The notes beneath the pieces are model-generated. The model was not told where the DNA came from and searched no databases. It was given only the letters and a program-made list of their open reading frames with translations. This document shows positions 20,420 to 32,309 of a DNA stretch of 64,000 nt, one piece after another. Numbering within the stretch: the stretch's first letter is position 1; each line of letters begins with the position of its first letter. The stretch comes from Mesostigma viride. Taxonomy: Eukaryota > Streptophyta > Mesostigmatophyceae > Mesostigmatales > Mesostigmataceae. The stretch is taken from the NCBI GenBank assembly GCA_009746045.1, contig RPFO01000645.1, forward strand, positions 999,728-1,063,727. The letters run 5' to 3'. Both the position numbers and the translations under genes were made by a program.

Positions 20420-21480
20420 GTTCCTCCCGTTAGGCGTTTCCATTGGTCTTATCGTAGTATAGAGCTTTGACATGGCTCTGTATATAGGTTCATAGCTGGG
20501 CGTTTGCTTTGGTTTGAGTGATTTCACTCTGCTGTAAGTAATTATATTTTTAATATATATCGCGTTTCCATTGGTCTTATCGTAGTATAGAGCTTTGACA
20601 TGGCTCTGTATATAGGTTTATAGCTGGGCGTTTGCTTTGGTTTGAGTGATTTCACTCTGCTGTAAGTAATTATATTTTTAATATATATATCAAGGTTGCT
20701 TTGGTTTGAGTGATTTCACTCTGCTGTAAGTAATTATATTTTTAATATATATCAAGGAGACAACCAGCGCAGGCCAGAAATCGGGAGAATTCGGACCATG
20801 TGGTAGCTCGAGCCTGCCGTTATATCTTGTCCGCGTTTTCGAGTCGTTCAGGATGATGAAGATGAATGGTGATGGAAATGTGTATCCTTGTGCATTGAAA
20901 TTATGGCTGGCTTACGTGAGGAGCGACTAGATGACCTAGACGGTGGGGCCGGAAACAGCATGCTTGATCAGGGCGTGTGTTTCGAGCCTAACTGGCCGGG
21001 AGTGTCTAGTGGTGAGCACCATTGGTATATATATTCCTATATATATAGCTTTGACATGGCTCTGTATATAGGTTTATAGCTGGGCGTTTGCTTTGGTTTG
21101 AGTGATTTCACTCTGCTGTAAGTAATTATATTTTTAATATATATTCCTATATATGGAGTGTTGCCGGCTCCGGGAGGACCGGCTGGACCTGGAGGGCCAG
21201 CGGGCCCCATGGTCGGCGCGGACCTGGACGTCATATTGGCGTCAGCGCTTGTCGGTGGCGCTGACTCGGGCCATGGCTGACATCATGCTCCGCCGTACGC
21301 GGGCTGATTTTGCGGTGCAGCAGGGCTATTAGGTTCCTCCCGTTAGGCGTTTCCATTGGTCTTATCGTCGTATAGCGCTTTGACCAGGCTCTCTATAGAG
21401 GTTTATAGCTGGGCGTTTGCTTTGGTTTGAGTGATTTCACTCTGCTGTAAGTAGTTATATTTTTTTAATATATATTCCTA
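20420..21480 (+). repeat. Stacked partial copies of a LINE 3' UTR, with one inserted element
   Basis: The unit GCGTTTGCTTTGGTTTGAGTGATTTCACTCTGCTGTAAGTAATTAT recurs at about 20490, 20620, 20695, 21080 and 21410 with AT-rich joins. A copy of a separate element starting ATCAAGGAGACAACC lies at 20753-21023. A fragment of the endonuclease frame is at 21152-21330. Confidence 0.65.
20753..21023 (+). mobile_element. Short dispersed element with a fixed 5' end
   Basis: It begins ATCAAGGAGACAACCAGCGC and ends near GGTGAGCACCATTG. Full or partial copies are at 52304 and 57510 (plus), and at about 52077-52206 and 37013-37076 (minus). Three plus-strand copies start at the same base. It can encode a short LINE-like C-terminus (RMMKMNGDGNV), so it may be a LINE end or a SINE. 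Confidence 0.5.
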
Positions 21481-21660
21481 GTCTGAGGTGGCAGGAGGGG
21501 GCTGCCAGGGCTTGTGGTCAACGTGGATGACCGCCCCCCTCCAGTATACCGCGGCTTCCCCCTGGCTGGCGCTCTGCCGGAGCTGAAGGTAGGTCGGCCA
21601 TAGCTCGCGACGGTCGCCGCTGTTGGTGGGCCAGGGTCAAGTCGTCGTCCAGCGTGTTAT
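21480..21660 (-). pseudogene. ORF1 C-terminal fragment
   Basis: The minus strand matches the C-terminal part of the ORF1 family (dotted across frames: DDDLTL..QQRRRELWPTYLQLR..YWRGAVI). It is a short, truncated piece. Confidence 0.45.
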
Positions 21661-22549
21661 AGCTCAGCTTGTTCGTTATAATATTCCCGAAAACGTTAGT
21701 GTTTTCGTTTTTTGAGTTTCGCTTTTAATTGTCCGGCATTGACGTGAATAAATATGGGGGTGCGAAATCCGTCTGTTTGTTGCTTCATGCAATGCATATC
21801 TTTGTCGTCAGATAATCAGCTCTTAATTAGGCTATGCCCGACCTTCCTATACTGCCAGCCTGCGGCAATAAGCCAGCGGAAGATATGGCGTGCCCAAGAT
21901 TCCGCGCTAAGGCCGCTAATGGTCTTCCGGATGTGCAGTAAGTGCTGTAAAAGCTGCGAAAATTGCTTATAATTCCTGTAGGAAGCTCTTTGCGACAGTG
22001 TTTTCCAAGCGAGTTCATTGTTCTTTTGACGCCAGATACAAAAGACAAAGGGGGGCATCGTTTTTATTAGTCGGCAGTGCGGTTTCGAGATGTGATGATC
22101 GAGTCGGGCAGACGACCTCGCCACGACACGCTCGGCTCAAGCTTCGCATATCCCGGCAGCCATAAAGAAGCGCAGATTAAGCCAGGTGAGCGAGCCAGAG
22201 GGCCCAGAATCGTTGCTAACGCAAGGCAGCTTCTGAAAGGGTACCTAGAAAGCTGGATTGTTAAGACTTTCTCAAGAGCATGGTGCAGTGGTTATTGCCA
22301 CCTTGTCCAGATATTTGCCCTTGTCTTTCTGATTTAAAGACTGTTTTGAAGAGGAATGGGAGCACGTTTCCAACGTTGTTGCTTATTATTCATTACTGTG
22401 AAGAAATAGCCTTTTCAGTTGCTGACAATGAGATGGAAGCTGTCTCATGCAAATTACCCAGGCAATGCAAGTGATGCAAGGTGAGGCCATGCATGGCTGA
22501 TATTGCCTTCATGCGTGAGTTGAGCAGTATAGACTAGCTGCATGGTGTG
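21661..22549. other. No recognised feature
   Basis: Short overlapping frames on both strands show no domain. There is no clear repeat. It may be unique host sequence or old element sequence. Confidence 0.4.
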
Positions 22550-23800
22550 TGGCTGGCTAGGTGAGCGGGGCGTGTATGGGGTGTTGCAATGGTGAGGGCA
22601 TGCGAGGCGGGCACATGCCTGGCTGGTTTGGGTGTTGGGTAGTGAGGAGGTTCGGTGATTGTGTTGTTGAGTGGTTAGGTGGTTAGGTGGTTGTGTAGCT
22701 GGGTGATTGGTTGTTTGGTTGTTTGATTGCCCAGAGAGCCTTGGGTGGGAGGCTTGGGCTAAAGATGCTTCAAGGGATGCACCTAGGCGTGGGTGGGTTC
22801 AATGGCAGGTGGCCGGCTGCATGATAGGTGGATGCCTTGGTAAAAAATGGCTTGCTGCGTAAGTGGGAACACATGCAGTTGGAGAGGGTGGGTGGGTGGC
22901 TGGCTGGTCATGGTGGGTGGATGAGTGCAAGGGCGGTCAGTTACACAGATGGCCAGGTGGCTGGGTGATGATAGGCTTTGGGGACTTTGAAGTGGGTGTT
23001 TTGTTGGATGCATGAGTGAAACAACTGCACGGTTTTGAGGGTGGTGGGTTGGTGGTTGGTTGGTTAGGGATGTCTGTGGGTGGGTGGGTTGGTGGGTGGG
23101 CCATTGGTGGTTGGTGGCTGGTGGATGTGTAGATGACTAGATGTGGGTGAGTGGGCGAAGGGACGGGTAGATGGACAGGTGGGCGCACAGATCTATATGG
23201 ATGCGTGGATGGGTTTGTGGTTGGGACCGACTCACCTATCGCGGGTGAAGGGCTGTGCAGGTTGGGGGTGAGGTAGGTGCCGGGGTGCTGGCTGAGAAAA
23301 TATATGCATGTGTGGGTGGGTCAGTGGGTGGGTCAGTGGGTATAAGGGTGTGGGGGCAGTGAGTGGTTGAGTGGGTAGGTGTGTGGGTGGGTGACCGGAC
23401 GGGTGCATATGGGGCCAGCTGGCTGGGTGTTTAGGTGGTTGTGTGGTTGTGTGGTTGGCTCATTGGATGGGGGAATGCCTCCTTATTAGCTAGTTGGTGT
23501 GTGGGTTGCGCAGGTGCCTTAGTGGGTGGGCGGATGTCCAAGTGGGTTGGTAGGTGGTAATTGGGTGCCTAGGTGCACGCATGGTTATATAAGTTGGGTA
23601 AGCACGTGCGCGGCTGGCTGGGTGGGTGGGTCACTGGGTGGGAGGACAGGTGGCTGTCTGGGTGCACGGGCGCGCGAGTGTGCATGATGTGAGCAGTTGT
23701 GTGCATGGGTGGGTGGCCAGGTGGCTGCATGGGTGGGCGACGGCATGGGTGGCTTGGTGCGCACAAAGTGCAAGAGATGGAGACATGGGATATGCCAATA
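22550..23800. repeat. GT-rich degenerate minisatellite-like tract
   Basis: About 1.25 kb of plus-strand sequence is dominated by GGTGG, GGTTG, GGGTGGGT and GGCTGGCTGG motifs with no stable period. The strong G/T strand bias and many G runs make G-quadruplex formation possible. Reverse-strand frames rich in His/Pro are a by-product. Confidence 0.7.
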
Positions 23801-23848
23801 CCATATATCATGTGAGCATACGTTGTCTCTTTGATACGTGGATGCCAG

Positions 23849-24326
23849 AGTTAGTCTCCATGCTTTGCTGTAGACTAAGTCTCAAAGGCATTGTGAATAC
23901 AACGTATGAATAAGCCTTGTAAACCTACGTTGGTATGTGAATATAAATACCACGTGGGCTATGCAGATAGGAATGCTAGTCGAGTCGCATACGTTTCCCT
24001 AGATAGGTACTTTGGGTACTGAGGTACGTGACAGATGTCATCGTGCGATCACAGATCAATGCACGCTGCAGTACGGTCCCTATCTAGGATACTCTAGTAC
24101 CGTCCAATGACAGGACACTACGTATACTGGGTACTGACATCTGTCACGTACCTCAGTACCCAAAGTACCTATCTAGGGAAACGTATGCGACTCGACTAGC
24201 ATTCCTATCTGCATAGCCCACGTGGTATTTATATTCACATACCAACGTAGGTTTACAAGGCTTATTCATACGTTGTATTCACAATGCCTTTGAGACTTAG
24301 TCTACAGCAAAGCATGGAGACTAACT
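23849..24326. mobile_element. 478-bp foldback element with target duplication
   Basis: The left arm from 23849 (AGTTAGTCTCCATGC...) and the right arm ending 24326 (...GACTAACT) are reverse complements over about 190 bp, with a roughly 90-bp centre. GCCAG is duplicated at 23844-23848 and 24327-24331 (or TGCCAG if the last T is target). It encodes nothing. Its AGTT...AACT ends and short duplication match the larger foldback element at 5272. Confidence 0.85.
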
Positions 24327-24339
24327 GCCAGGTGACATG

Positions 24340-25130
24340 TGCCAGCGTTGGGGTCACTGCACCTTGATATGCTCGCTCGGCATATTCTCGACATGTATTA
24401 CACGTAGTGTATATCACTTGCATGGTGCGTGTTGGTAGCATTCAAATGGCTGTGTTAGTGATGTGGCATCATGCCAGTGATGTGGCATCAGTATTGTTCA
24501 CCTTTCCTTCCCATTTTGCAATGTGCCAAGTAGTTTAGAGGCATGGTGTCATGGGGTATATACATATGGACATGCACTGCCCATCACAGCTTTTTGGCAT
24601 ACTGGCAATGCCTACCTTACATGATGGATTCTGCTAGCAATGGTCACCACTCAGGCATTCACATGCACCAAGTTTTTGCACACTGTTTGTAATAGTCATT
24701 CTTGAGTTGCCTGCAAAGATTTAAATGATGTGCCCCAGCTTGGAGAGTGTTTTGGTGGTTAATGTTGTTCAAATTGTGAGTAAAAAAGCAAAAAATGGCG
24801 ACAATTGCTGGCAAATGTCACCATTTTGGGCTCTGCATGATCTGAATTTTTGCTCATGACTTGTTGAGACCATGCGTCAGGTGCTGGCATGATGGCGATA
24901 AGTTTTGGTGGCATTGTGACATGATTTGGGTTAAATATTGATTTAAAATGGCCATTAATGACAAATGCTAGCAAAATTTTGCTAGCATTCGTCACCAACT
25001 AGGGCTCCAAATGGCGTAGAACTTTGTACAAGGTCAGAACAACGATTATTCATCACCACTGCAAAGTTACAGCATAATCTGAGATCGGCTAATGTTTCTA
25101 TGCAAGTGCAAGTGGTTTAGGTGGCCAGTT
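24340..25130. other. No recognised feature
   Basis: Low-GC sequence. The word GATGTGGCATCA is repeated near 24458 and 24478. I see no coding frame with a domain. Confidence 0.45.
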
Positions 25131-25146
25131 TTGGCCTTGGATCTGG

Positions 25147-25685
25147 AGTTAACTTTGAGGGGGGTGGCCGGCATCTGCTTATCGACGTTTCGGTGGCGCG
25201 GCCCTTGGCTCTTAGCCACGTGGCTGGGGCCTCCCTCACGGCAGGTTACACGGCGGACCGGGCGGAGCGGGCCAAGCTCCTGGCCTACGGCAACGTCGGG
25301 CACCATCGTGTGGTGCCCTTTGTCCTGGAGGAGTTTGGGGCCATGGGGCCCCTGACCTCCGCCTTCTTCAAGGAGTGTTGCCGGCTCCGGGAGGACCGGC
25401 TGGACCTGGAGGGCCAGCGGGCCCCATGGTCGGCGCGGACCTGGACGTCATATTGGCGTCAGCGCTTGTCGGTGGCGCTGACTCGGGCCATGGCTGACAT
25501 CATGCTCCGCCGTACGCGGGCTGATTTTGCGGTGCAGCAGGGCTATTAGGTTCCTCCCGTTAGGAGTTTCCATTGGTCTTATCGTAGTATAGAGATTTGA
25601 CATGGCTCTGTATAGAGGTTTATAGCTGGGCGTTTGCTTTGGTTTGAGTGATTTCACTCTGCTGTAAGTAATTATATTATTAATA
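25147..25685 (+). pseudogene. LINE endonuclease C-terminus and 3' UTR, plus copy of an inverted pair
   Basis: It starts inside the endonuclease motif (FEGGGRHLLIDVSVARPL) and runs through the stop at 25549 into the 3' UTR ending TAATTATATTATTAATAG. It shares private variants (TAGGAGTTTCC, AGAGATTTGAC) with the minus copy at 25.86 kb. This points to inverted duplication rather than two insertions. Confidence 0.65.
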
Positions 25686-25849
25686 GATATGTGACCAATG
25701 ACATGACCCCAAAGTTATTTGATATAAAAGCATCCTTGGCTCCAAGGGTGGGCCAAAAAATGTTATTTGGCTAGATACTCTCATACTTACTAACTGAAGA
25801 TGCCCAAACTCAGTCCGTTCTGGTGGTTCCCGTCGACACAATTGAAGGG

Positions 25850-27115
25850 TTAATAATATAATTACTTACAGCAGAGTGAAATCACTCAAACCAAAGCAAA
25901 CGCCCAGCTATAAACCTCTATACAGAGCCATGTCAAATCTCTATACTACGATAAGACCAATGGAAACTCCTAACGGGAGGAACCTAATAGCCCTGCTGCA
26001 CCGCAAAATCAGCCCGCGTACGGCGGAGCATGATGTCAGCCATGGCCCGAGTCAGCGCCACCGACAAGCGCTGACGCCAATATGACGTCCAGGTCCGCGC
26101 CGACCATGGGGCCCGCTGGCCCTCCAGGTCCAGCCGGTCCTCCCGGAGCCGGCAACACTCCTTGAAGAAGGCGGAGGTCAGGGGCCCCATGGCCCCAAAC
26201 TCCTCCAGGACAAAGGGCACCACACGATGGTGCCCGACGTTGCCGTAGGCCAGGAGCTTGGCCCGCTCCGCCCGGTCCGCCGTGTAACCTGCCGTGAGGG
26301 ATCGAGGCCCCAGCCACGTGGCTAAGAGCCAAGGGCCGCGCCACCGAAACGTCGATAAGCAGATGCCGGCCACCCCCCTCAAAGTCCAGCACCACGATGT
26401 CAGGCCGGTGGTTGGGGGAATAGAAGGCAGCGCCATCCGCATCCTCGGACCGGATGTTCGCGTGGGGGAAAACCGACCGAATGATGGCGAGCACCACCGT
26501 CAGGAGGACAGTGTGCAAATACAAATACCAATTCTGATTCTGTTGGCCCCCCCATGCAGGCAAGGTAGTGAGTCCCCGTGGGATCCAGCGGCAGCCTGCC
26601 CACAGCTACCACAACTGGCCGCCCGGCCGGAACAAGAGGCTGCGGGGCAAATAGCTGGTGCCGGAGCGCCACCGAGTAGTGGCTGGGAGCCAAGGCGAAT
26701 GGGGGGGCCATGGGAAGAGCACGAAGGTACGCCGAGCCCACACTCCGCAAGGAAAGCGAGAACAGCCACGCACGTCCCTGGGCGTTGAGGTCCGCGAAAA
26801 GAGCAATCCAATCAGCCGTGTGCAGAATACCCGCGTAGGTTTTCTGGTGTTTATCGATGACGCGAGCAGGGAATGCGGCGGGAGATTGAACGGAGGGGAC
26901 CGAGGGAGTGCCGCGAGGGAGGTGGCGCTGTACCGCCTGAGCGGCACGGCCGGACGGGAGAACAGGCCTGCTGGATCTCAGCATAGGCCTCCTGGATGGC
27001 GGTGACGAAGGGCAAAGGGCTGCTGGGGTCCAGGAGGTCAGGCGCTGCCGTTGCCAAAAGGGGCAGGAGCCGGCAGCGCTAGCTTTCCGCCCACGACTGA
27101 GCGACGGAGCCCAAA
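25850..27115 (-). pseudogene. Longest copy of the RLE-type LINE C-terminal region
   Basis: Read on the minus strand from about 27.06 kb, frames give DWIALFADLNAQGRAWLFSL, HYSVALRHQLFAPQPL, THYLACMGG, then RPDIVVLDFEGG and the shared endonuclease and 3' UTR. At least two frame shifts occur (near 26.45 and 26.30 kb). The part before the endonuclease motif carries Cys/His residues as expected just upstream in RLE elements. Reverse transcriptase itself is missing. Confidence 0.65.
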
Positions 27116-27134
27116 AACATTGGTCACATATCTA

Positions 27135-28640
27135 TGCCCCACAGCTGCTATAAATAGCACCCCCCCCAAGGGGGTACGGTGCAGATGGGGTTCAAGAGAT
27201 ATATAATGCAATATGGACCATCAGTTCTCAAAATCTGCCGACCCTGGCCCTTTGAGGGGAGTTTAAGATAATCACAGGCATGCCATAGATGCATTCACAA
27301 CATGACATGCCATAGAACTGCACAAGCTAGCTAGCATACAGCCCAAAATAGCTCAGACCATTATAACGGGTGCAGTTATTTTGGGGTGTCTTGCTAGCAC
27401 TACCGTATAGGCATTCAATTCCAACGTGGCACAAAACATCATAGATGGCCACACATCGATTCCCAAACACATTTCCAGCTTAAAAGTCACAACAGCATGC
27501 TATACAACAAGTATATAAAGCTTGTGCCAAGGCCCAAAACCAAGCGTATAACGGGTTCACAAGGAGCTACATTATCAATGCATCCAACACACTATAAAGC
27601 AATTCCAATGATTGGCAATGATAGAAAAAACAAAAGAACTAACCTGGTTATGCTTCCATGCAAGCAGGCCCTGGCCATTCATGTTTCTTGCATGCATTAT
27701 GGACGCACAAGCAGAAGGATAACTTGGGCCAGCAAACCAAGAAGCAATGCCTAGAGCTGGCCAGAAAACCACTTGTCTCGCTATGTCTGTGCAGGGAAAA
27801 GCATCCCGTTATCAAGCCCACCATGTTTAGAGACAATACCAAACGCTACTTCACTGGTTTCGTTGAAGCCTCAGCTAATAGCAATCAAATCTGGTCCAAA
27901 ATCTGCGTGACATAGTGGTATTCCCCAACCATCACAAGCGAACGCGTACAAGCACTAAAGCAACAAAACGACAAGCAAAAACCATCGATTACATGTCTAC
28001 AACTAGTTTATAAACGATAGGACGACTTGGTACTGTAATGTATAAACGCTAACATGTTAATACGTACCAGGTCGAAACCGCAGATTACCTGCTGTGCGGG
28101 AGCCATCACTCCCACCTCACGGACATAGCCTCGAACCTTTCCTGGCCGTCATCGCTAATAGAACATGTCAAGAATAACGTAACAAGTCTATCCACGCGCA
28201 AATATATGGACGTTTGCTGCCGAACAACAGGTAGCATACGCACTGTCACCGCCTGACCGCTGACAGGATCTGCCGCACCGATTAGAACCTAGAGACATTC
28301 TTGCGCACATCCAGACGCTTCACGGCCAGAGATATAGCCTTAATAACACTCAAGGATAACTACTACAAGATTTGAGTTCGAAATTCCAAGCCATGCTCTC
28401 GTACCAGTCATTTGCCTGCACCGCCATAGCCGCGGAAGTCAATTATTGTCATTCACATCGGTCCCGTTTGACCATGGTACCCCCCCAACTTTGATTGAGC
28501 TTATCGCCCTGGCCAGTTGTCCATGTAAACTTAACATTTTGACTCAACTTATCCACCACTAGCCAGACACATCCCGGGGAGTGGTGGGATCCAATCCTAG
28601 GTCAATCTGACAATAAACTTGCCATGGGCCATAATTTATG
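27135..28640. other. No recognised feature
   Basis: About 1.5 kb of moderately AT-rich sequence with short overlapping frames only. No LINE ends, hairpins or tandem repeats are visible. Confidence 0.45.
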
Positions 28641-28669
28641 TAATGAAAAAAGGCCATTTCAATTAAGGT

Positions 28670-29110
28670 GTTGTGTAACATGCCTCCGTTGGGAGATCAT
28701 GTAGCACATATTCCTTGATGTGTGGTGGAGTGGAGAGAGCCGCGTAATCGGACTATCCTAACGCTAATCTATCTAGTCTAGAAAAATCCTAACTACCCTA
28801 CTCATCAAAACGCCTCCTCTTGGGGGGAGGTGGCTTGCCCACAGGGTCGGGCGTGTGAGCCTTGACAATCTTCTGCCGGCCACCGCGCGCGTCTTGTTCT
28901 GCATGGCAGTCCAAAGAAGGGAGAGAGAGTGGATCATGCGGTATTCAAACTGGGCTGGGACCAGTAGGTCATCCAGCAACATCTGGACGTAGTTCGTGAC
29001 ATGTTTCCCTACCCTTTTGGGAATGCCCTTGGGGCCAGGCCAGGTCAGAATGTGCCCCCCATGTTCTCTACTAGCTGTTCTTTGAAGGTGCGGGCCTTGC
29101 GGCATACGTG
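28670..29110 (-). mobile_element. LINE 3' end with C-terminal coding fragment
   Basis: On the minus strand a frame reads WPGPKGIPKRVGKHV, then LLVPAQFEYR and SLLWTAMQNKTRAV. It is followed by a short UTR and CTCCCAACGGAGGCATGTTA. The same 3' part recurs at 36.5, 53.1, 53.9, 56.4 and 57.65 kb. It is 5'-truncated. Confidence 0.65.
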
Positions 29111-29279
29111 GAGCATTGCGAGGCCCGGCCCACGTAAGGAGGTGCCCGCCGGCCAGGCTGAGCTGGGCGCAGCCGAGCAGGGGGGCCCCACGTGAGGTGG
29201 ATCGAAATGAATGGAGGTGGAAATGTACGTATTCGTTATTATGGCTGGCTTTTAATTCAGAGCAAGAGAGTTTTCACCT

Positions 29280-29305
29280 TTCAAAAAAAAAAAAAAAAAA
29301 AAAAT
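29280..29305 (+). repeat. Poly(A) run
   Basis: Some 20 consecutive A residues with no LINE 3' end attached directly before them. It may be the tail of an unidentified retroposed sequence (the preceding 70 bases resemble CGTATTCGTTATTATGGCTGGC) or a simple repeat. Confidence 0.6.
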
Positions 29306-29539
29306 CGCGATATGCATGTCAACAATATATATCACCTAGTAGTTAGTTGCACCCTGTGCTGTCTTGATCAATCCTTGCATGCCCGTCAGATTATTGTTAT
29401 TTTCTATAGATTTTATGAATAGCGTTCTTCTTCTTTTCGGGGTTTTCCTTATGTTGCATGCCCATTCCACCTCCGAAAATTTATCGTTCTCAATGAATAT
29501 ATATTTAAAAAATATAATTACTTACATCAGAGTCCTCAC

Positions 29540-30340
29540 CCTCATGGGCCTGGTGGGTGAGGTAGAACTGCGTGGGTGCCACCGCCTTCCCCACTCACGG
29601 TCCGACAAGGCGCCCCCCCCACCAGTCCTGCTCACCTTCCCCTCCCGTGAGGACAAGCAGCGGTTCCTCTCTCGTCGCATGAGCGGTTGCACGACCTCAC
29701 CTGGACGCGCTGGACGACGACCTGACCCCCGCTCAGCAGCAGCAGCGACGCGACCTGTGGCCAGCCGGAATACCTCCGCCACAAGCAGGACCCCCAGAAG
29801 CCCAAGGTGCATGTACTGGAGGGGCGGGGAACTGATTATCAACCACAAGATGGGGACGCCCCCTGCGGGCTAGAATAGCTTGCATAATAGCCCTAGCTTG
29901 TATCCATTGGTAGTCACTGCCACTAAGGTAGCCATGCTTAGAATTTGTTTGCCTAGCTGTGCCACCATACCTAGTCACGTGCACCGCTAACGCACGGTAC
30001 ACAACCAGCCATATAGTAGCCTTAGCTTAGTCCTTGTACAGCCATGCTACGTCCTGGCTATGCTCAGATCACTTGCCCACGCTCCTTGTTATGCCATGCT
30101 CACATGAGTCTTATTGCACCCACAGATTGCCGGACCGTTTAGCGGGTCCGATTGCAGCTGTGGCATGCCCTTGGCATGCAGGAGAATGGGCCCCGGGGGT
30201 CTCTGCCCTTTCTCCTGTTGTGCACACACAGGGATGAAAAGCACTTCGGTGCTCCGTGACTCCCCAACGGGAGCACGAGTTTAATTAATTAATTAATTAA
30301 TTAATTAATTAATTAATTAATTAATTAATTAATTAATTAC
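29540..30340 (+). mobile_element. ORF1-only LINE copy with (TTAA)n tail
   Basis: The C-terminal ORF1 domain is visible across frames (PPVLLTFPSREDKQRFLSRR, then YWRGGELIINHK). The stop at about 29873 is followed by about 360 bases of 3' UTR. The hairpin GTGCTCC...GGGAGCAC (30251-30280) and about 60 bp of TTAATTAA follow. No ORF2 is present. Confidence 0.6.
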
Positions 30341-32300
30341 ATCACAGTAAAGGCACCCACGTAAAAATATACAAAGCCAACGCTAACAAATGATACAATG
30401 AATATATATATTCATTGAGAATGATAAGTTACGGAGGTGAGAGGGGCATCTAAAATATATATACCACGAGTTATGAATGAGATATATACAAGGGAAATTG
30501 CTATAGTAGTACTTGAGCTCATAGTGCATAAATTTACTTATTGTATGACTGCACGGCCCCGTTGCCTCGACTACATGTGTACCATACAGCTAGGCTACGC
30601 CTAGCTCCCACGTTACAATGTGGGATGCTGGACAGCCTGGCCCGCTGGGGACTGGACCAGCTTCCATTTTTTGCCACCACACGCTGCCCATACAGTAGAG
30701 GGCTCCAACCTTAAGCGCTCTCTCGGCGCTAGAACTTGGGAAAGCAACCCCTCATGCGAGGGGTGGCCCTCGTGAAGCCTAGTGTCATATAAGAGCCGGC
30801 AAGGTGAGGGACATCTTACATTTCCAGGGCATATATGATGCGTTCACGGACGGCATGCAGACGGCGCTCGCCTGTTCCCGCCAGCCAGAGATACTGACGA
30901 TCGCCGACATGTATATTACAATAGTTTGTCGGCCAAGAGCCCAAGACTCACGGAGGCGGGCTTGGGAATGGGTGAATGTAAAGACCCGTAGCCTGACTTC
31001 TAAGCCAAAACGTTGCAGACAATTGATGTCATTTCAGCTTCTCGTCTATAGAACCGCGCAGAGGACGGCCATGCATCTGATGCGCCAGTAAGCTGGCTAG
31101 GCTTATGGCAGCTGGTGAATGTGATGACAACGCCAGCAACGTTGCTCGTAAAAACAAACGTGCCGATCATCATGCCACCGGCCACGCACTATCGCAGTCA
31201 GCTAGCGTGTTATTGCGGAAAACATCGGAACGGCCGGGAAGATTACGCAAGCTTGATATGTGCACACGGGCAGCTGCCCAGCATTGCGTCGGCGTCGCTG
31301 CAGGTAATAATACTAGCTTACCCACTGACCCCCCCGCCCCCCTGCTAACTATTGCACGCCGGAGTCCACCCAGTCAGATGCGCCAACCACAATACTAGTT
31401 CATTACGTAACCCCATGCCTGTAACAAAGAATAGTTGTGATGACCCCTCGAATTGTGCAAGGCCCGACATGATTAGTGGACGGAGACTACTCTCAAGCGC
31501 AGGCCTACAATATTGCGATGCCGAACGTCGTGCAGTAACATCTGTAAAGCTATTGATTATAAACTAGATGATACCGAACAACTCCCGATATTACTTCGAA
31601 GCGCTGTACCGCTCAAGTTTACCTAACGTGTTATTTTTCCAGGTAAATAGGTGTACGTTTATTCCAAATATAACCAGTAGTTAATCCCTGCTAAGCCTAA
31701 CGCTAACCTAACGTGTTATTCATTACCACGTGCCCAACTAGTGTCTACGTCGCTCTCGTAGCACGTCAAACCTTCGAAGCTGGTTTCATCATCATCGGCA
31801 CGTCATGCCATATGCCTGCCATATTGCGTCATTTTTGAAGGGCGCGTCATGCCACACTCCTGGCCAGTTCTGCGTGCTGATGACCACCAGCCAGTCAGAG
31901 CGTTCCAGCTGTAACGTGCATTGGCGGGATTTCCGCAGGAACCCTTTTCCCCGATACGCGGCGAGCTGTGGACGGTTCGCGCCCCACGCCAGCTACGCTC
32001 TTCATTGGTCCACACAGGATTTGATGACTGTGCTGAGACTGTGACAGACAAAAATCGCATTGAGTCCATTTTTCTCCGTTCCATCCGCTTCTCGTCAGCG
32101 TCTGATCGATTGTTCGCCACGTAGACATCGCCACGTCAGAATTTCAGGGCGAGATCTTTTCCATCGAAAGCTATGAATTACAGGCAGTCGCGCTGGTTTT
32201 TGCGTACTCCGCTGCCTCTCCTTCTCTGCAATTGCGTTTTCAGCTTCCGATCCACTGCTCTCGCGAGCTTCTGGGTGTCTACGATTGATTGCTTACTACC
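30341..32300. other. Intergenic sequence before the FHA gene; nothing recognised
   Basis: No frame here shows a domain. The last few hundred bases before 32310 are the presumed promoter and 5' UTR of the FHA gene. I cannot point to a specific promoter element. Confidence 0.4.
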
Positions 32301-32309
32301 TACTGAGCT

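Noticed and set aside
23569-23913. His/Pro-rich and Gly/Trp-rich frames in the GT-rich tract
   Set aside because: Their composition follows from GGTGG-type repeats. No start context, splice pattern or domain.
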